A DNA stretch of 52,869 nt from Dictyobacter arantiisoli (GTDB lineage Bacteria; Chloroflexota; Ktedonobacteria; Ktedonobacterales; Ktedonobacteraceae), in contig NZ_BIXY01000049.1 in the NCBI RefSeq assembly GCF_008326305.1, forward strand, positions 1-52,869, in the 5' to 3' direction. This document shows, piece after piece, positions 18,751-26,269 of the stretch. The notes below the pieces were generated by a model that was not told where the DNA came from, did no database searches, and saw only the letters and a list, made by a program, of their open reading frames with translations. Numbering within the stretch: the first letter of the stretch is position 1; each line of letters begins with the position of its first letter. A program made the position numbers and the translations under genes.

Positions 18751-19011
18751 GCTTTCCTCCTGGCAAAGGGGCTGCTTTCTTCACGCTCATGCAACCAGTT
18801 TCGCCAAGAGGATACCGTCCCATAAAGAAATTCTCCTTCGTGCTTCCCTCGTCTGGGAGCCACAGTTCTGGGTGCCTACAGGTATCCCGATCATATTTGA
18901 ACCCAGGTTTGTTCCACTAGATAAAATCTCGATCTGTGAATCTTGGCGCTGGTTCACCTCCTATTTTACCTCCTTTTCATGGTTCCGGGTGCTCCGCAGG
19001 AGCATGGACTA
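18751..19011 (-). ncRNA. candidate bridge RNA region of the IS110 element
   Basis: This 260-bp stretch upstream of the transposase has no convincing ORF of its own. On the minus strand it holds, in order, a TGCTCC/GGAGCA hairpin near the element end, a TTCAC/GTGGA stem around 18908-18945 with inner AGAT/ATCT, and a GGATACC/GGTATCC stem enclosing about 64 bases (roughly 18812-18888). Two successive loop-bearing stems match the known plan of target-binding and donor-binding loops. The RNA itself is inferred. An AGATCG in the first loop (complement of 18930-18935) also occurs in the target at 17302-17307. Confidence 0.55.
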
Positions 19012-19016
19012 TTTGA

Positions 19017-20554
19017 ATACTATTTCACAGTCCTTATTACAGGATCAGGTTGCCAATCATATTCAACTCAGCATTCTGCACAAGGCCAATACATTAGATC
19101 TCTCCTTCTTTGAGAACACCGAATTTTATGACAAATTACGTCATGCCCGGGAAGAGACGAATTATAAGCCAGTTATTCTCGTCTCAGAGATTTTCGATAC
19201 AGCACGTACACTAATCACGCTGGTCTCGATGTTAATTTTGTTACTTCAACTGGCCTGGTGGCTTATGCTGGTTGCTTTTATTATTCCGATACCATCTTTT
19301 ATTGCCAGTAGTCGCTATGGCTGGCGGCGCTACCGCAGGATGCGTGCTGAAGCGCCGGAACGGCGGAAGATGTGGTATCTGACTCATGTGTTGACGGTGG
19401 ATGATTATAATAAAGAAGTTAAACTCTTCAATCTGGGTGATTTTTTTATCGCACGCTATGTCTCGTTGATGGAGACCTTCTACGATGAGAATAAGAAGCT
19501 CATCATTCCCCGCAATCTGAGTAATTTTGCCTGGTCAGCCATTACGGTGATTGCCAACTCTTCTATCTATCTCTATGTAGCGCTCCAGGCCGTGCTGGGT
19601 CGTATTAAGTTGGGCGGGCTGGTCAAGTATACACAGGCATCCATTCAGGCCGGTACGAGCTTCCAAAGTGTCCTGGATGGCATTTCAACCATCTACGAAA
19701 ATACCTTGTATGTCAATACACTCTTTGAGTTTATGGAATACCAACCCATAATTGTTTCCCCACCGCAACCTGCTACATTGACCTTCCCGGTAGATGTACA
19801 GGGATTGGATATTGAGTTTCGCGATGTCAGTTTTACTTATCCAGGCAAGACGGAAGCTGCCCTGAGTCATATCAATTTTGTCGTGAAGGCAGGCGAATCC
19901 GTCGCGCTGGTAGGACGCAATGGGGCGGGCAAGACAACATTAGTCAAGCTACTGACGCGCCTGTATGATCCCGATGAAGGAGAAATTCTCATTGGAGGAC
20001 ATTCTATTCGTGATTATAATCTCGAGGATTTGCGTCAGCATGTGGGCGTAATTTTTCAGGATTTTGTACGCTATCATCTTACTGCTAGCGAGAATATTGG
20101 AATCGGGCGACTGGCGGAAATAGAAAACCGAGACTTCATCGAACAGTCTGCTCAAAAGAGCGGCGCGGATGCCGTGATCGAAAAGTTGGACAATGGATAT
20201 GATACGATGCTGGGACGCTGGTTTAAAGAAGGTGCTCAGTTGAGTGGAGGTGAGTGGCAGAAGGTCGCATTGGCTCGGGCATTTATGCGCGATGCTCGTA
20301 TCCTGATTCTGGATGAGCCAACCAGCGCGCTTGATCCTCAATCTGAATACGACGTCTTCACCCGATTTCGGCAGCTCACAACTGGCAAAACCGCCATTTT
20401 CATCAGCCATCGTTTCAGCACCGTACGCCTGGCGGATCGGATTATTGTCATTGAGCATGGCCGGATGCTTGAAATAGGTTCCCATCAAGAGCTTATTGCC
20501 CTGGATGGTCGTTATGCCGAACTCTTCAACCTCCAGGCCGAAGCCTATCGATAG
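19017..20554 (+). pseudogene. ABC exporter, 3' fragment (TM domain remainder and ATPase)
   Basis: The remaining 511 codons of the split exporter. TM helices lie around 19190-19300 and 19530-19590. The nucleotide-binding domain is complete: Walker A GRNGAGKTTL, Q-loop VGVIFQDF, signature LSGGEWQKVALARA, Walker B ILILDEPTSALDP, H-loop ISHRFST. On its own it lacks the first TM helix and a native start. An in-frame extension reaches back to 18698 inside the IS but starts in transposase antisense sequence. It is followed by a 20-bp hairpin. Confidence 0.88.
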
Positions 20555-20639
20555 CATAGCAAGCGGGATTGTAAAGGGCAGCCAGCCCTTTTCGCTGACC
20601 GTCTACCAGCATAAAAAGGTAAAAATCATCAGGCGGCGC

Positions 20640-20685
20640 TAAGAGAGGATTACTAAGGAGTTGCATCCTTAGTAATCCTCTCTTA
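20640..20685. terminator. 20-bp perfect hairpin after the ABC exporter
   Basis: Arms 20640-20659 and 20666-20685 are exact reverse complements with a 6-base loop. No T-run follows on either strand, so it may terminate poorly or act as an RNA-stabilising 3' end. Confidence 0.6.
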
Positions 20686-20700
20686 CATCTTAGTTGCAAA

Positions 20701-20747
20701 TAACACCAAAATAAGCAGGGAAAAGACCCATGTTTATTTTGGTGTTA
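20701..20747 (-). terminator. hairpin at the 3' end of the dipeptide epimerase gene
   Basis: TAACACCAAAATAA (20701-20714) pairs exactly with 20734-20747 (14 bp, 19-base loop). It overlaps the epimerase stop codon. AT-rich, without a clear T-run. Confidence 0.5.
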
Positions 20748-21807
20748 CACCCAAACCACTCGCGGTTTCAGAGAGCTGATAGATCCCCCCTTTTTGTTCA
20801 TAGCCGCCCGTGAAGGGATCTTCTGTGAGGAGCATGGGAGTATCGAGGTCGATAAAGGTGAAGCCGCCCAGGCCAGCGGCAAAATGGGAGGCAGCACTGA
20901 TTGCGAGACGGGATTCGATCATGGCTCCAATCATTAGCTGGGTATGTGAAGCTCGACAGAGGGCCGCAATGTCCAGTGCTTCCACAATGCCTGTTTTCAT
21001 TAACTTGATGTTAATCACCGTAGCGGATTGATTGGCGATGATCTGTGCGACTGCGGCCGCACTACAAGCGCTTTCATCCGCTGCGACAGGAACGGTGGTA
21101 TGTTGTGTCACATAGCGCATGCCGGTAAGATCATCTTTGGGTCCTGGCTGTTCGAGCAGAAGTGGCCGAATATCACGATCATCGAGAGCTTCAAGGCAGA
21201 GCAAGGCTTCATGGGGTGTATAGCCTTGATTGGCATCCAAGGTGATACCAAGATGGGGTGCACCACTGCGTATCGCTTCCACTCGGTTCACATCCTCTCG
21301 TAAATCGCCGCCGACTTTGACCTTGATCGTCTTCATCCCGCGGGCCATAATCTCTTCTGCCAGTTCATAGCCGTGCTCAGGTGTGACCAGAGGAATGCTC
21401 ATATCTGTTTCAATGAATGTACTCGCGCCACCAAAAAATATATAGAGTGGAATACCATAGGAGTGGGTGAGTGCATCCAGGATTGCCATTTCGAGGCCCG
21501 CGCAGACCGTCATTTGTGAAAAATAAAGACTACGTATCAATTTAGAGAGAATACGCCACTGGGCTGCATCTCGTCCTATCAGGAGGTCTATACATCCTGT
21601 AGCCGCTGCCAGAGCTGTGGACTGCGATTCACCTGTACTGGGTGGAAAGGGCGCACACTCACCATAGCCCACACTTCCATCTTGAAGTGTGAGCTTGATG
21701 AGCACGTTCCGCGCTTCCATTACGCTTCCCGTCGCGATAGCAAATGGCTCGCGTAGCGGAATATTGAGCGGTTCAACGGTGATTGAACGAATGGTAGTTT
21801 TGACCAT
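20734..21807 (-). CDS. dipeptide epimerase (L-Ala-D/L-Glu type, enolase superfamily)
   Basis: A 357-residue enolase-superfamily enzyme. GECAPFPPSTGES near the N-terminus, the KVKVGG base pair-lysine motif, LDANQGY and LLEQPGPKDD metal ligands, AADESACS, and KLMKTGI with the second catalytic lysine fit L-Ala-D/L-Glu epimerases, which recycle murein peptides. Start MVKTTIRS is preferred (AAAGGTGTGG upstream); an 11-codon extension to 21840 lacks an RBS. It is 88 bp downstream of ddl on the same strand, consistent with a cell-wall operon. Exact dipeptide specificity is not readable. Confidence 0.88.
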   Translation of the reverse strand: MVKTTIRSITVEPLNIPLREPFAIATGSVMEARNVLIKLTLQDGSVGYGECAPFPPSTGESQSTALAAATGCIDLLIGRDAAQWRILSKLIRSLYFSQMTVCAGLEMAILDALTHSYGIPLYIFFGGASTFIETDMSIPLVTPEHGYELAEEIMARGMKTIKVKVGGDLREDVNRVEAIRSGAPHLGITLDANQGYTPHEALLCLEALDDRDIRPLLLEQPGPKDDLTGMRYVTQHTTVPVAADESACSAAAVAQIIANQSATVINIKLMKTGIVEALDIAALCRASHTQLMIGAMIESRLAISAASHFAAGLGGFTFIDLDTPMLLTEDPFTGGYEQKGGIYQLSETASGLGVTPK

Positions 21808-21895
21808 ATCCACACCTTTGCTTCTCTGCGTCTCGTGCACGCATAGTTGTCGCTATTTGTTGGATGCTATCTTCAGGTTCATCAATACCAGGGCT

Positions 21896-23011
21896 TTAAA
21901 GATTTGTACGATTGTGTTGACGATCCTCATAGCGTTCTTGTGCCAGTTCGATGAGCCGCTCTAAGAGTTCTGAATACGGGATACCGCTGGCCGCCCATAA
22001 TTTAGGATACATGCTGATCTCGGTAAAGCCTGGCAGGGTATTGACCTCATTGATATAGATCTTGCCGCTATCTTTATCCAGAAAGAAGTCAATGCGAGAG
22101 AGTCCGCTAAGATCCAGAGCTTGAAATGCTGCAATTGCATAGCGGCGAATTTCTTCGGTGGTTTGCTGGGGAATGTTCGCTGGAATGACGGCCTGGGATT
22201 GGTTATCGATATATTTGGCGTTGTAATCATAGAATTCATTGCTAGCAATTATTTCGCCGACCACCGAAACAATGGGTTCGTCATTGCCCAGGACCGCACA
22301 CTCGAACTCGCGGCAGTTAATGCCTTGCTCAATAATAATTTTGCGATCATATTCGGCGGCGACATTGATGGCATGTTCCAACTCGGTGCGATTGTGAGCC
22401 TTGTTGATCCCAACGCTAGAGCCCAGATTGACAGGTTTAACGAAGTTTGGATAGCCTAGTTGAGTTTCTATGGCATCTAAAATTGCTTCCGGTGAGCGCG
22501 CCCATTGGTTGCGGCGATAGACCAGATAGTTGACGTTAGGCAAGCCAGCGCTATCGAAGATCATCTTCATCTTCTCTTTATCCATGCCGACAGCCGCACC
22601 CAGCACGCCACAACCGACATAAGGCACATTCGCCATCTCCAGTAATCCCTGTAAGGTTCCATCTTCTCCATACGTGCCATGCAGGACTGGAATGATGACA
22701 TCCAGCGCGCCCTGTTCACCTAGAGCGGAGCCACCTTCGAGTGGGATCAGATGTTTAACTGTAGGATCACCAGTAAAGGTAACACTGCGAAACGTATCAG
22801 CTATCCCACCGTTTGGTTGTTCTGCTGCCAACAAGGTTGCGGGCTCGGTGCCCAGTAACCATTGCCCTGCTTTCGTGATCCCAATAGGTACGACTGCATA
22901 TTTCTCTGGATCAAGGTTTTCCATTACTGCTTTGGCTGAAGCCAGGGAAACTTCATGTTCGCCAGACCTGCCACCAAAAACAACGCCTACGCGGATCTTT
23001 TTGGTTGTCAT
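21896..23011 (-). CDS. ddl: D-alanine--D-alanine ligase
   Basis: A 371-residue ATP-grasp enzyme that joins two D-Ala for peptidoglycan. VVFGGRSGEHEVSLASA, LHGTYGEDGTLQGLLE, VGCGVLGAAVGMDKEKMK, VKPVNLGSSVGINKA and the C-terminal RIDFFLD...YINEVNTLPGFTEISMYPKLW are all in place, including the metal-binding D/E/N residues. The gene follows murF by 28 bp and precedes the dipeptide epimerase. Confidence 0.96.
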   Translation of the reverse strand: MTTKKIRVGVVFGGRSGEHEVSLASAKAVMENLDPEKYAVVPIGITKAGQWLLGTEPATLLAAEQPNGGIADTFRSVTFTGDPTVKHLIPLEGGSALGEQGALDVIIPVLHGTYGEDGTLQGLLEMANVPYVGCGVLGAAVGMDKEKMKMIFDSAGLPNVNYLVYRRNQWARSPEAILDAIETQLGYPNFVKPVNLGSSVGINKAHNRTELEHAINVAAEYDRKIIIEQGINCREFECAVLGNDEPIVSVVGEIIASNEFYDYNAKYIDNQSQAVIPANIPQQTTEEIRRYAIAAFQALDLSGLSRIDFFLDKDSGKIYINEVNTLPGFTEISMYPKLWAASGIPYSELLERLIELAQERYEDRQHNRTNL

Positions 23012-23039
23012 TCGTTTACCTTTCTCGTGTGTTGGATTG

Positions 23040-24470
23040 TTATGCTTGCACCATGGTGAGTAACGTATCCATAGCCAGACCCAGTGATGCCTTCAGCAGC
23101 ACCAGGTCATTGCTTGTTACCTGTTGTTTTAAGAGTTCGGCGGCAGCCTGTTTTGCTGCTTCGAGTTCGACGCGATTTTCTAAGCTGGCGGCGAAATAAT
23201 AAGTGGACTTTTCAGGCATACCTGCCTCAACCGCTCCTGCCACATACTGACGAGCATGCTCGCCAATCGCGACGATGTAATCCACCAGACCTGCCAGGGC
23301 CACGCCTGTCTGATAATGTTCTTCTTCGGCATAACTGCCCAGTTCTAAAATATCACCCAGGACGGCCCAGCGTTTACCATTGGCATCAATGTGCGCCTCA
23401 TGCATGGTATGTGCAATAGCCAGAATTGATTGCCGGTTGGCATTATAGCTATCATCAATCAAGGTACTGCCATTGGGACCTGTCTTAATCTCGCCACGGC
23501 GTTTAAAGGCGGTTAAATCCTCCAGGGCTCCTTTGATATCGGTTAAAGACAGACCTGCGGCCAGTCCCACGGCTGCGGCTGCCAGGGCAATCGTGATGCC
23601 ATGCTCTCCTGGAATATGCAGTTGGACTGGAATCTGCTCTCCTTGATAATGGAGTGTAAAGCTTCGTCCACGGAGCGCATCGCCACCGATTTCACTGGCG
23701 CGTACTCGCGCATCTTCCGAGGTACCATAGGAAAGAATCTGGGCCTGTGTTTTTGTATGCATCGCACGGACATTGGGATCGTCATAGTTCAAGATGGCGA
23801 TACCTTCAGGTGCGAGAGCCTGCACTAATTCGCTTTTGGCCTGCGCCACTCGTTCCTGGCTTCCAAAATATTCAAGGTGTGAAGCTCCAACATTAGTAAT
23901 CAACGACCAATCCGGCGCTTTAATGGTACATAGCCAGGCCAATTCGCCAACCCACTGTGCCCCCATCTCCAGGACCGCATAACGATGCCGGGGTTCCAGG
24001 CGGAGCAGGGTTAAGGGATAACCGATTTCAGTATTATAAGAAGCCAATGTCTTTAAGGTAGGGGCCAGATTACCAAGTACTGTTGCTACTGCCTCCTTGG
24101 TACTGGTCTTGCCATTACTGCCAGTGATACCTATATAGGTTGTTTCTGGCTGACGTTGTGCTCGTGTCCGGGCTGTGGCATGGAGGGCCTCAACCACATC
24201 AGGCACGATAATCTGGATAAAATCAGCCGGTATGTCGTCGGTCACTTCTTGCGTACAGAGTGCGCCAATTGCTCCGGCCTGAGCTGCTGCTGCGATAAAG
24301 CGGTGTCCATCAACTTTGGCCCCTTTGAGCGCGACAAAAAGATCCCCGGGCTCAATTTGACGATTATCATGATGGGCTGAGCGAAAGACGAGTTGTGGAT
24401 CGGGTGTGGAGTGGCTGAGCACGCGAGCCTTTCCAGCAGTACCTTGCAGTATATCATTGAGGGTGAACAT
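23040..24470 (-). CDS. murF: UDP-N-acetylmuramoyl-tripeptide--D-alanyl-D-alanine ligase
   Basis: A 476-residue Mur ligase: SRQ-region DNRQIEPGDLFVALKGAKVDGHRF, P-loop GITGSNGKTSTKE, the middle domain EMGAQWVGE and LITNVGASHLEYFGS, NYDDP, and the C-terminal DDSYNANRQS, ending AVLGDILELGSYAEEEH. It adds D-Ala-D-Ala made by the downstream Ddl to the UDP-MurNAc-tripeptide. The start is MFTLNDILQ with AAAGGATAC upstream; a longer frame to 24545 reaches into the promoter region and is rejected. It is first gene of the murF-ddl-epimerase operon. Confidence 0.95.
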   Translation of the reverse strand: MFTLNDILQGTAGKARVLSHSTPDPQLVFRSAHHDNRQIEPGDLFVALKGAKVDGHRFIAAAAQAGAIGALCTQEVTDDIPADFIQIIVPDVVEALHATARTRAQRQPETTYIGITGSNGKTSTKEAVATVLGNLAPTLKTLASYNTEIGYPLTLLRLEPRHRYAVLEMGAQWVGELAWLCTIKAPDWSLITNVGASHLEYFGSQERVAQAKSELVQALAPEGIAILNYDDPNVRAMHTKTQAQILSYGTSEDARVRASEIGGDALRGRSFTLHYQGEQIPVQLHIPGEHGITIALAAAAVGLAAGLSLTDIKGALEDLTAFKRRGEIKTGPNGSTLIDDSYNANRQSILAIAHTMHEAHIDANGKRWAVLGDILELGSYAEEEHYQTGVALAGLVDYIVAIGEHARQYVAGAVEAGMPEKSTYYFAASLENRVELEAAKQAAAELLKQQVTSNDLVLLKASLGLAMDTLLTMVQA

Positions 24471-24628
24471 GCAGTTGTATCCTTTGCAAATTCTACTGTA
24501 CTTTGTGCTGATTATATCATGGTTACCTATTCTCGTCTTCTTCACGCTGCATAGTAACTATTGCTGTAAAATGAATTTTGCCATTGTTTTGAAATTGGTT
24601 AAAAAACCATAGCATTTATAAAAAAGAT

Positions 24629-24638
24629 ATGGTATAAT
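24629..24638 (+). promoter_or_regulatory. extended -10 promoter of the zinc-ribbon/rpsU operon
   Basis: TATAAT at 24633-24638 is preceded by TGG, an extended -10 (TGnTATAAT). No good -35 sits upstream, which is normal for extended -10 promoters. Transcription would start near 24645, at the foot of a structured leader. Confidence 0.65.
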
Positions 24639-24644
24639 CTCAAG

Positions 24645-24703
24645 ATACTGCTAGGTACTCAGGTGCTCCCAACGGCTGATCCGTGGAAGTAGTACCAGAG
24701 CAG
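24645..24703 (+). promoter_or_regulatory. structured 5' leader of the zinc-ribbon/rpsU operon
   Basis: CTGCT-A-GGTACT (24648-24659) can pair with AGTACC-AG-AGCAG (24691-24703), enclosing a small ACGG/CCGT hairpin (24672-24684). The outer stem begins a few bases after the predicted transcription start. It could be a regulatory leader (cold, ribosomal protein or metal sensing); no known riboswitch motif is recognised. Confidence 0.5.
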
Positions 24704-24752
24704 AAGACAAGCTATATGGGAAAAATTTAGACCCAAGAATTGAGAAGCATTT

Positions 24753-25118
24753 ATGTCATTCACAGACCAGACGTTGATTTGCCGAGACTGCAATCAGGAA
24801 TTTAGTTTTACCGCCGGCGAACAGGAATTTTATGCTAGCCGTGGACTAACAAACAACCCGTCACGTTGCCCATCATGCCGTGCCGCCCGCAAGGCGAACA
24901 TGGGTGATCGCTCACGTTCATCACGTGGCGGCAACGACGGCGGCTATCGTGAGCCACGTCAGATGTATACCGCGATCTGCGCAAGTTGTGGTAATGAAGC
25001 TCAGGTTCCATTCCAACCCCGCGAAGATCGCCCGGTTTATTGCAGTGATTGCTACCAGCCTCGCACCGCCAGCCGCGGTGGCAATGGTGGTGGTGATCGC
25101 CGGTCATCCCGCTGGTAA
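24753..25118 (+). CDS. zinc-ribbon domain protein with two CxxC pairs per half
   Basis: A 121-residue basic protein. The N-terminal half has ICRDCNQEF and RCPSCRAARK, the zf-trcl/probable zinc-ribbon type; the C-terminal half has ICASCGNEA and YCSDCYQ, joined and followed by Arg/Gly/Ser-rich linkers (SRSSRGGNDGG, SRGGNGGGDRR). RGG-like tails suggest RNA binding. It ends 6 bp before rpsU, so the two are probably translated together, hinting at a ribosome-linked role. Confidence 0.8.
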   Translation: MSFTDQTLICRDCNQEFSFTAGEQEFYASRGLTNNPSRCPSCRAARKANMGDRSRSSRGGNDGGYREPRQMYTAICASCGNEAQVPFQPREDRPVYCSDCYQPRTASRGGNGGGDRRSSRW

Positions 25119-25124
25119 TTTCCA

Positions 25125-25310
25125 ATGAGTGAAATTACTATCCAAACCGGTGAATCGTTTGAACTTGCGCTGAAACGATTCAATCGTAAAGTACAAAACG
25201 CGGGTATTCTTGCCGAAGCTCGTCGTCGTCGCTATTACGAGAGTCCACAGTCTCGCCGCAAACGGAAGGCAGAGGCCGCCCGACGTAAACAGCGTCGGTC
25301 CCGTTTCTAG
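25125..25310 (+). CDS. rpsU: 30S ribosomal protein S21
   Basis: A 61-residue basic protein: ESFELALKRFNRKVQ, GILAEARRRRYYESP and a Lys/Arg-rich tail (RRKRKAEAARRKQRR) are the S21 signature. S21 contacts the anti-Shine-Dalgarno region of the 30S subunit during initiation. It shares the structured leader and promoter with the upstream zinc-ribbon gene and is followed by a strong terminator. Confidence 0.93.
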   Translation: MSEITIQTGESFELALKRFNRKVQNAGILAEARRRRYYESPQSRRKRKAEAARRKQRRSRF

Positions 25311-25359
25311 TTTCTGTACGCGTAGATTCCAGCAGTTAACTTGATTCAACGTCAATGAG

Positions 25360-25405
25360 GAGCACATCCGATAGCATCGGCTATTGGATGTGCTCTTTGT
25401 TTTTT
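25360..25405 (+). terminator. rho-independent terminator after rpsU
   Basis: GAGCACATCCGATAGC (25360-25375) pairs with 25380-25395 with one wobble, followed by TTTGTTTTTTG. Confidence 0.9.
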
Positions 25406-25448
25406 GTTTCCTCTTCCCTTTTTATCCAGCTCATTGCAACCACACACA

Positions 25449-25528
25449 TTAGTTTGTTTGCTAATTTTAAATAAGCACCTTGACAAATAGAAGTGTTTAT
25501 GCTATGCTTACGTTAGTAAAGCGACTAA
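25449..25528 (+). promoter_or_regulatory. YceI promoter flanked by two TTAG-N8-CTAA operators
   Basis: TTGACA (25480-25485) and TATGCT (25503-25508) are spaced by 17 bp. Two sites of identical form, TTAG-N8-CTAA, lie at 25449-25464 and 25513-25528, one upstream of the -35 and one at the transcription start; the second extends to GTTAG-N8-CTAAC. This is the style of MarR-family operators. No MarR gene is adjacent, so the regulator would act from elsewhere. Confidence 0.75.
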
Positions 25529-25563
25529 CTTTTTACGGGTTAAATTATTTGGAGGATTCTTTC

Positions 25564-26082
25564 ATGGCTTGGACAATTGATGCTACGCATTCAAATATTG
25601 GTTTCGCTATTCGCCATATGGTGGTTAGCACAACTCGTGGTCATTTCACTGCTGTGAGTGGCACATTAAACATCGACGAGGCAACGCCTGCTAACTCCTG
25701 GGTTCAGGCAGAGGCCGATGTAGCTAGCATCGATACGCATGATGCTAATCGTGACGGGCACCTGCGCTCAGCAGATTTCTTCGATGCCGAGAAGTACCCA
25801 AAAATTACATTCAAGAGCACCAATGTCACAAAAGCTGGCAGTGACTATAAAGTCACCGGTGATTTGACGATCCGCGACGTGACAAAATCTGTCACATTTG
25901 ATGTCGAATATTCTGGTATCATCAAAGATCCCTATGGTCTGCAGCGCACGGGCTTCACTGCCACCACAAAGATCAGCCGCAAAGAATTTGGCCTGGTCTG
26001 GAATGGTCTGCTTGAGACCGGCGGTGCTGTCATTGGTGACGAAGTAAAACTCAACCTGGAATTCGAAGCCACACAGCAATAA
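25564..26082 (+). CDS. YceI family protein
   Basis: A 172-residue lipocalin-like YceI protein: WTIDATHSNIGFAIRHM, the ADVASIDTHDANRDGHLRSADFFD block, FKSTNV, DLTIRDVTKSVTFDVEY and GFTATTKISRKEFGL. Family members bind polyisoprenoids or amphiphilic molecules and respond to stress or acid. There is no signal peptide, so it is cytosolic here. GGAGG lies 8 bases before ATG 25564; the in-frame TTG at 25480 is actually the -35 element. A large hairpin follows. Confidence 0.92.
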   Translation: MAWTIDATHSNIGFAIRHMVVSTTRGHFTAVSGTLNIDEATPANSWVQAEADVASIDTHDANRDGHLRSADFFDAEKYPKITFKSTNVTKAGSDYKVTGDLTIRDVTKSVTFDVEYSGIIKDPYGLQRTGFTATTKISRKEFGLVWNGLLETGGAVIGDEVKLNLEFEATQQ

Positions 26083-26097
26083 TCAGGTATTCCTTTC

Positions 26098-26156
26098 CCA
26101 AAACAATGGTCGGTCGTCTCTTGTTTCAAGCAAGAGACGACCGACCATTGTTTTGG
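26098..26156. terminator. 26-bp perfect hairpin after the YceI gene
   Basis: Arms 26098-26123 and 26131-26156 are exact reverse complements with a 7-base loop. The plus-strand side is followed by TTGTTGG, only a weak T-run. Confidence 0.7.
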
Positions 26157-26269
26157 TTGTTGGCCTCTGGTCAATGTGTCTGTGTCCTTGCGTTGAAGGC
26201 TTTATCATGCATACGATAGGGTTACACTAAAAATCTTTTGTATACTGATAGATAAAGGAGTGTGTTGTT

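Larger units (their letters stand above)
17311..19016 (-). mobile_element. IS110-family insertion sequence, ~1.7 kb
   Basis: Boundaries come from the broken reading frame: TTTGA occurs at 17311-17315 and again at 19012-19016, and deleting one copy plus everything between (1,701 bp) restores the host gene. The single gene is an IS110-type transposase on the minus strand. The ends carry no terminal inverted repeats, as expected for the family. The transposase-upstream end is long (about 260 bp) and the downstream end short (46 bp), the layout of IS110-group elements that encode a bridge RNA. Whether TTTGA is a target duplication or a shared core cannot be decided from one copy. Confidence 0.9.

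Noticed and set aside
18698-19016. N-terminal extension of the ABC 3' fragment into the IS
   Set aside because: It reads antisense to the transposase and has no homology to exporters; the frame is only open by chance.
26098-26156. MITE interpretation of the hairpin after YceI
   Set aside because: No terminal duplications flank it and the arms differ from the other hairpins, so a 3'-end structure is simpler.
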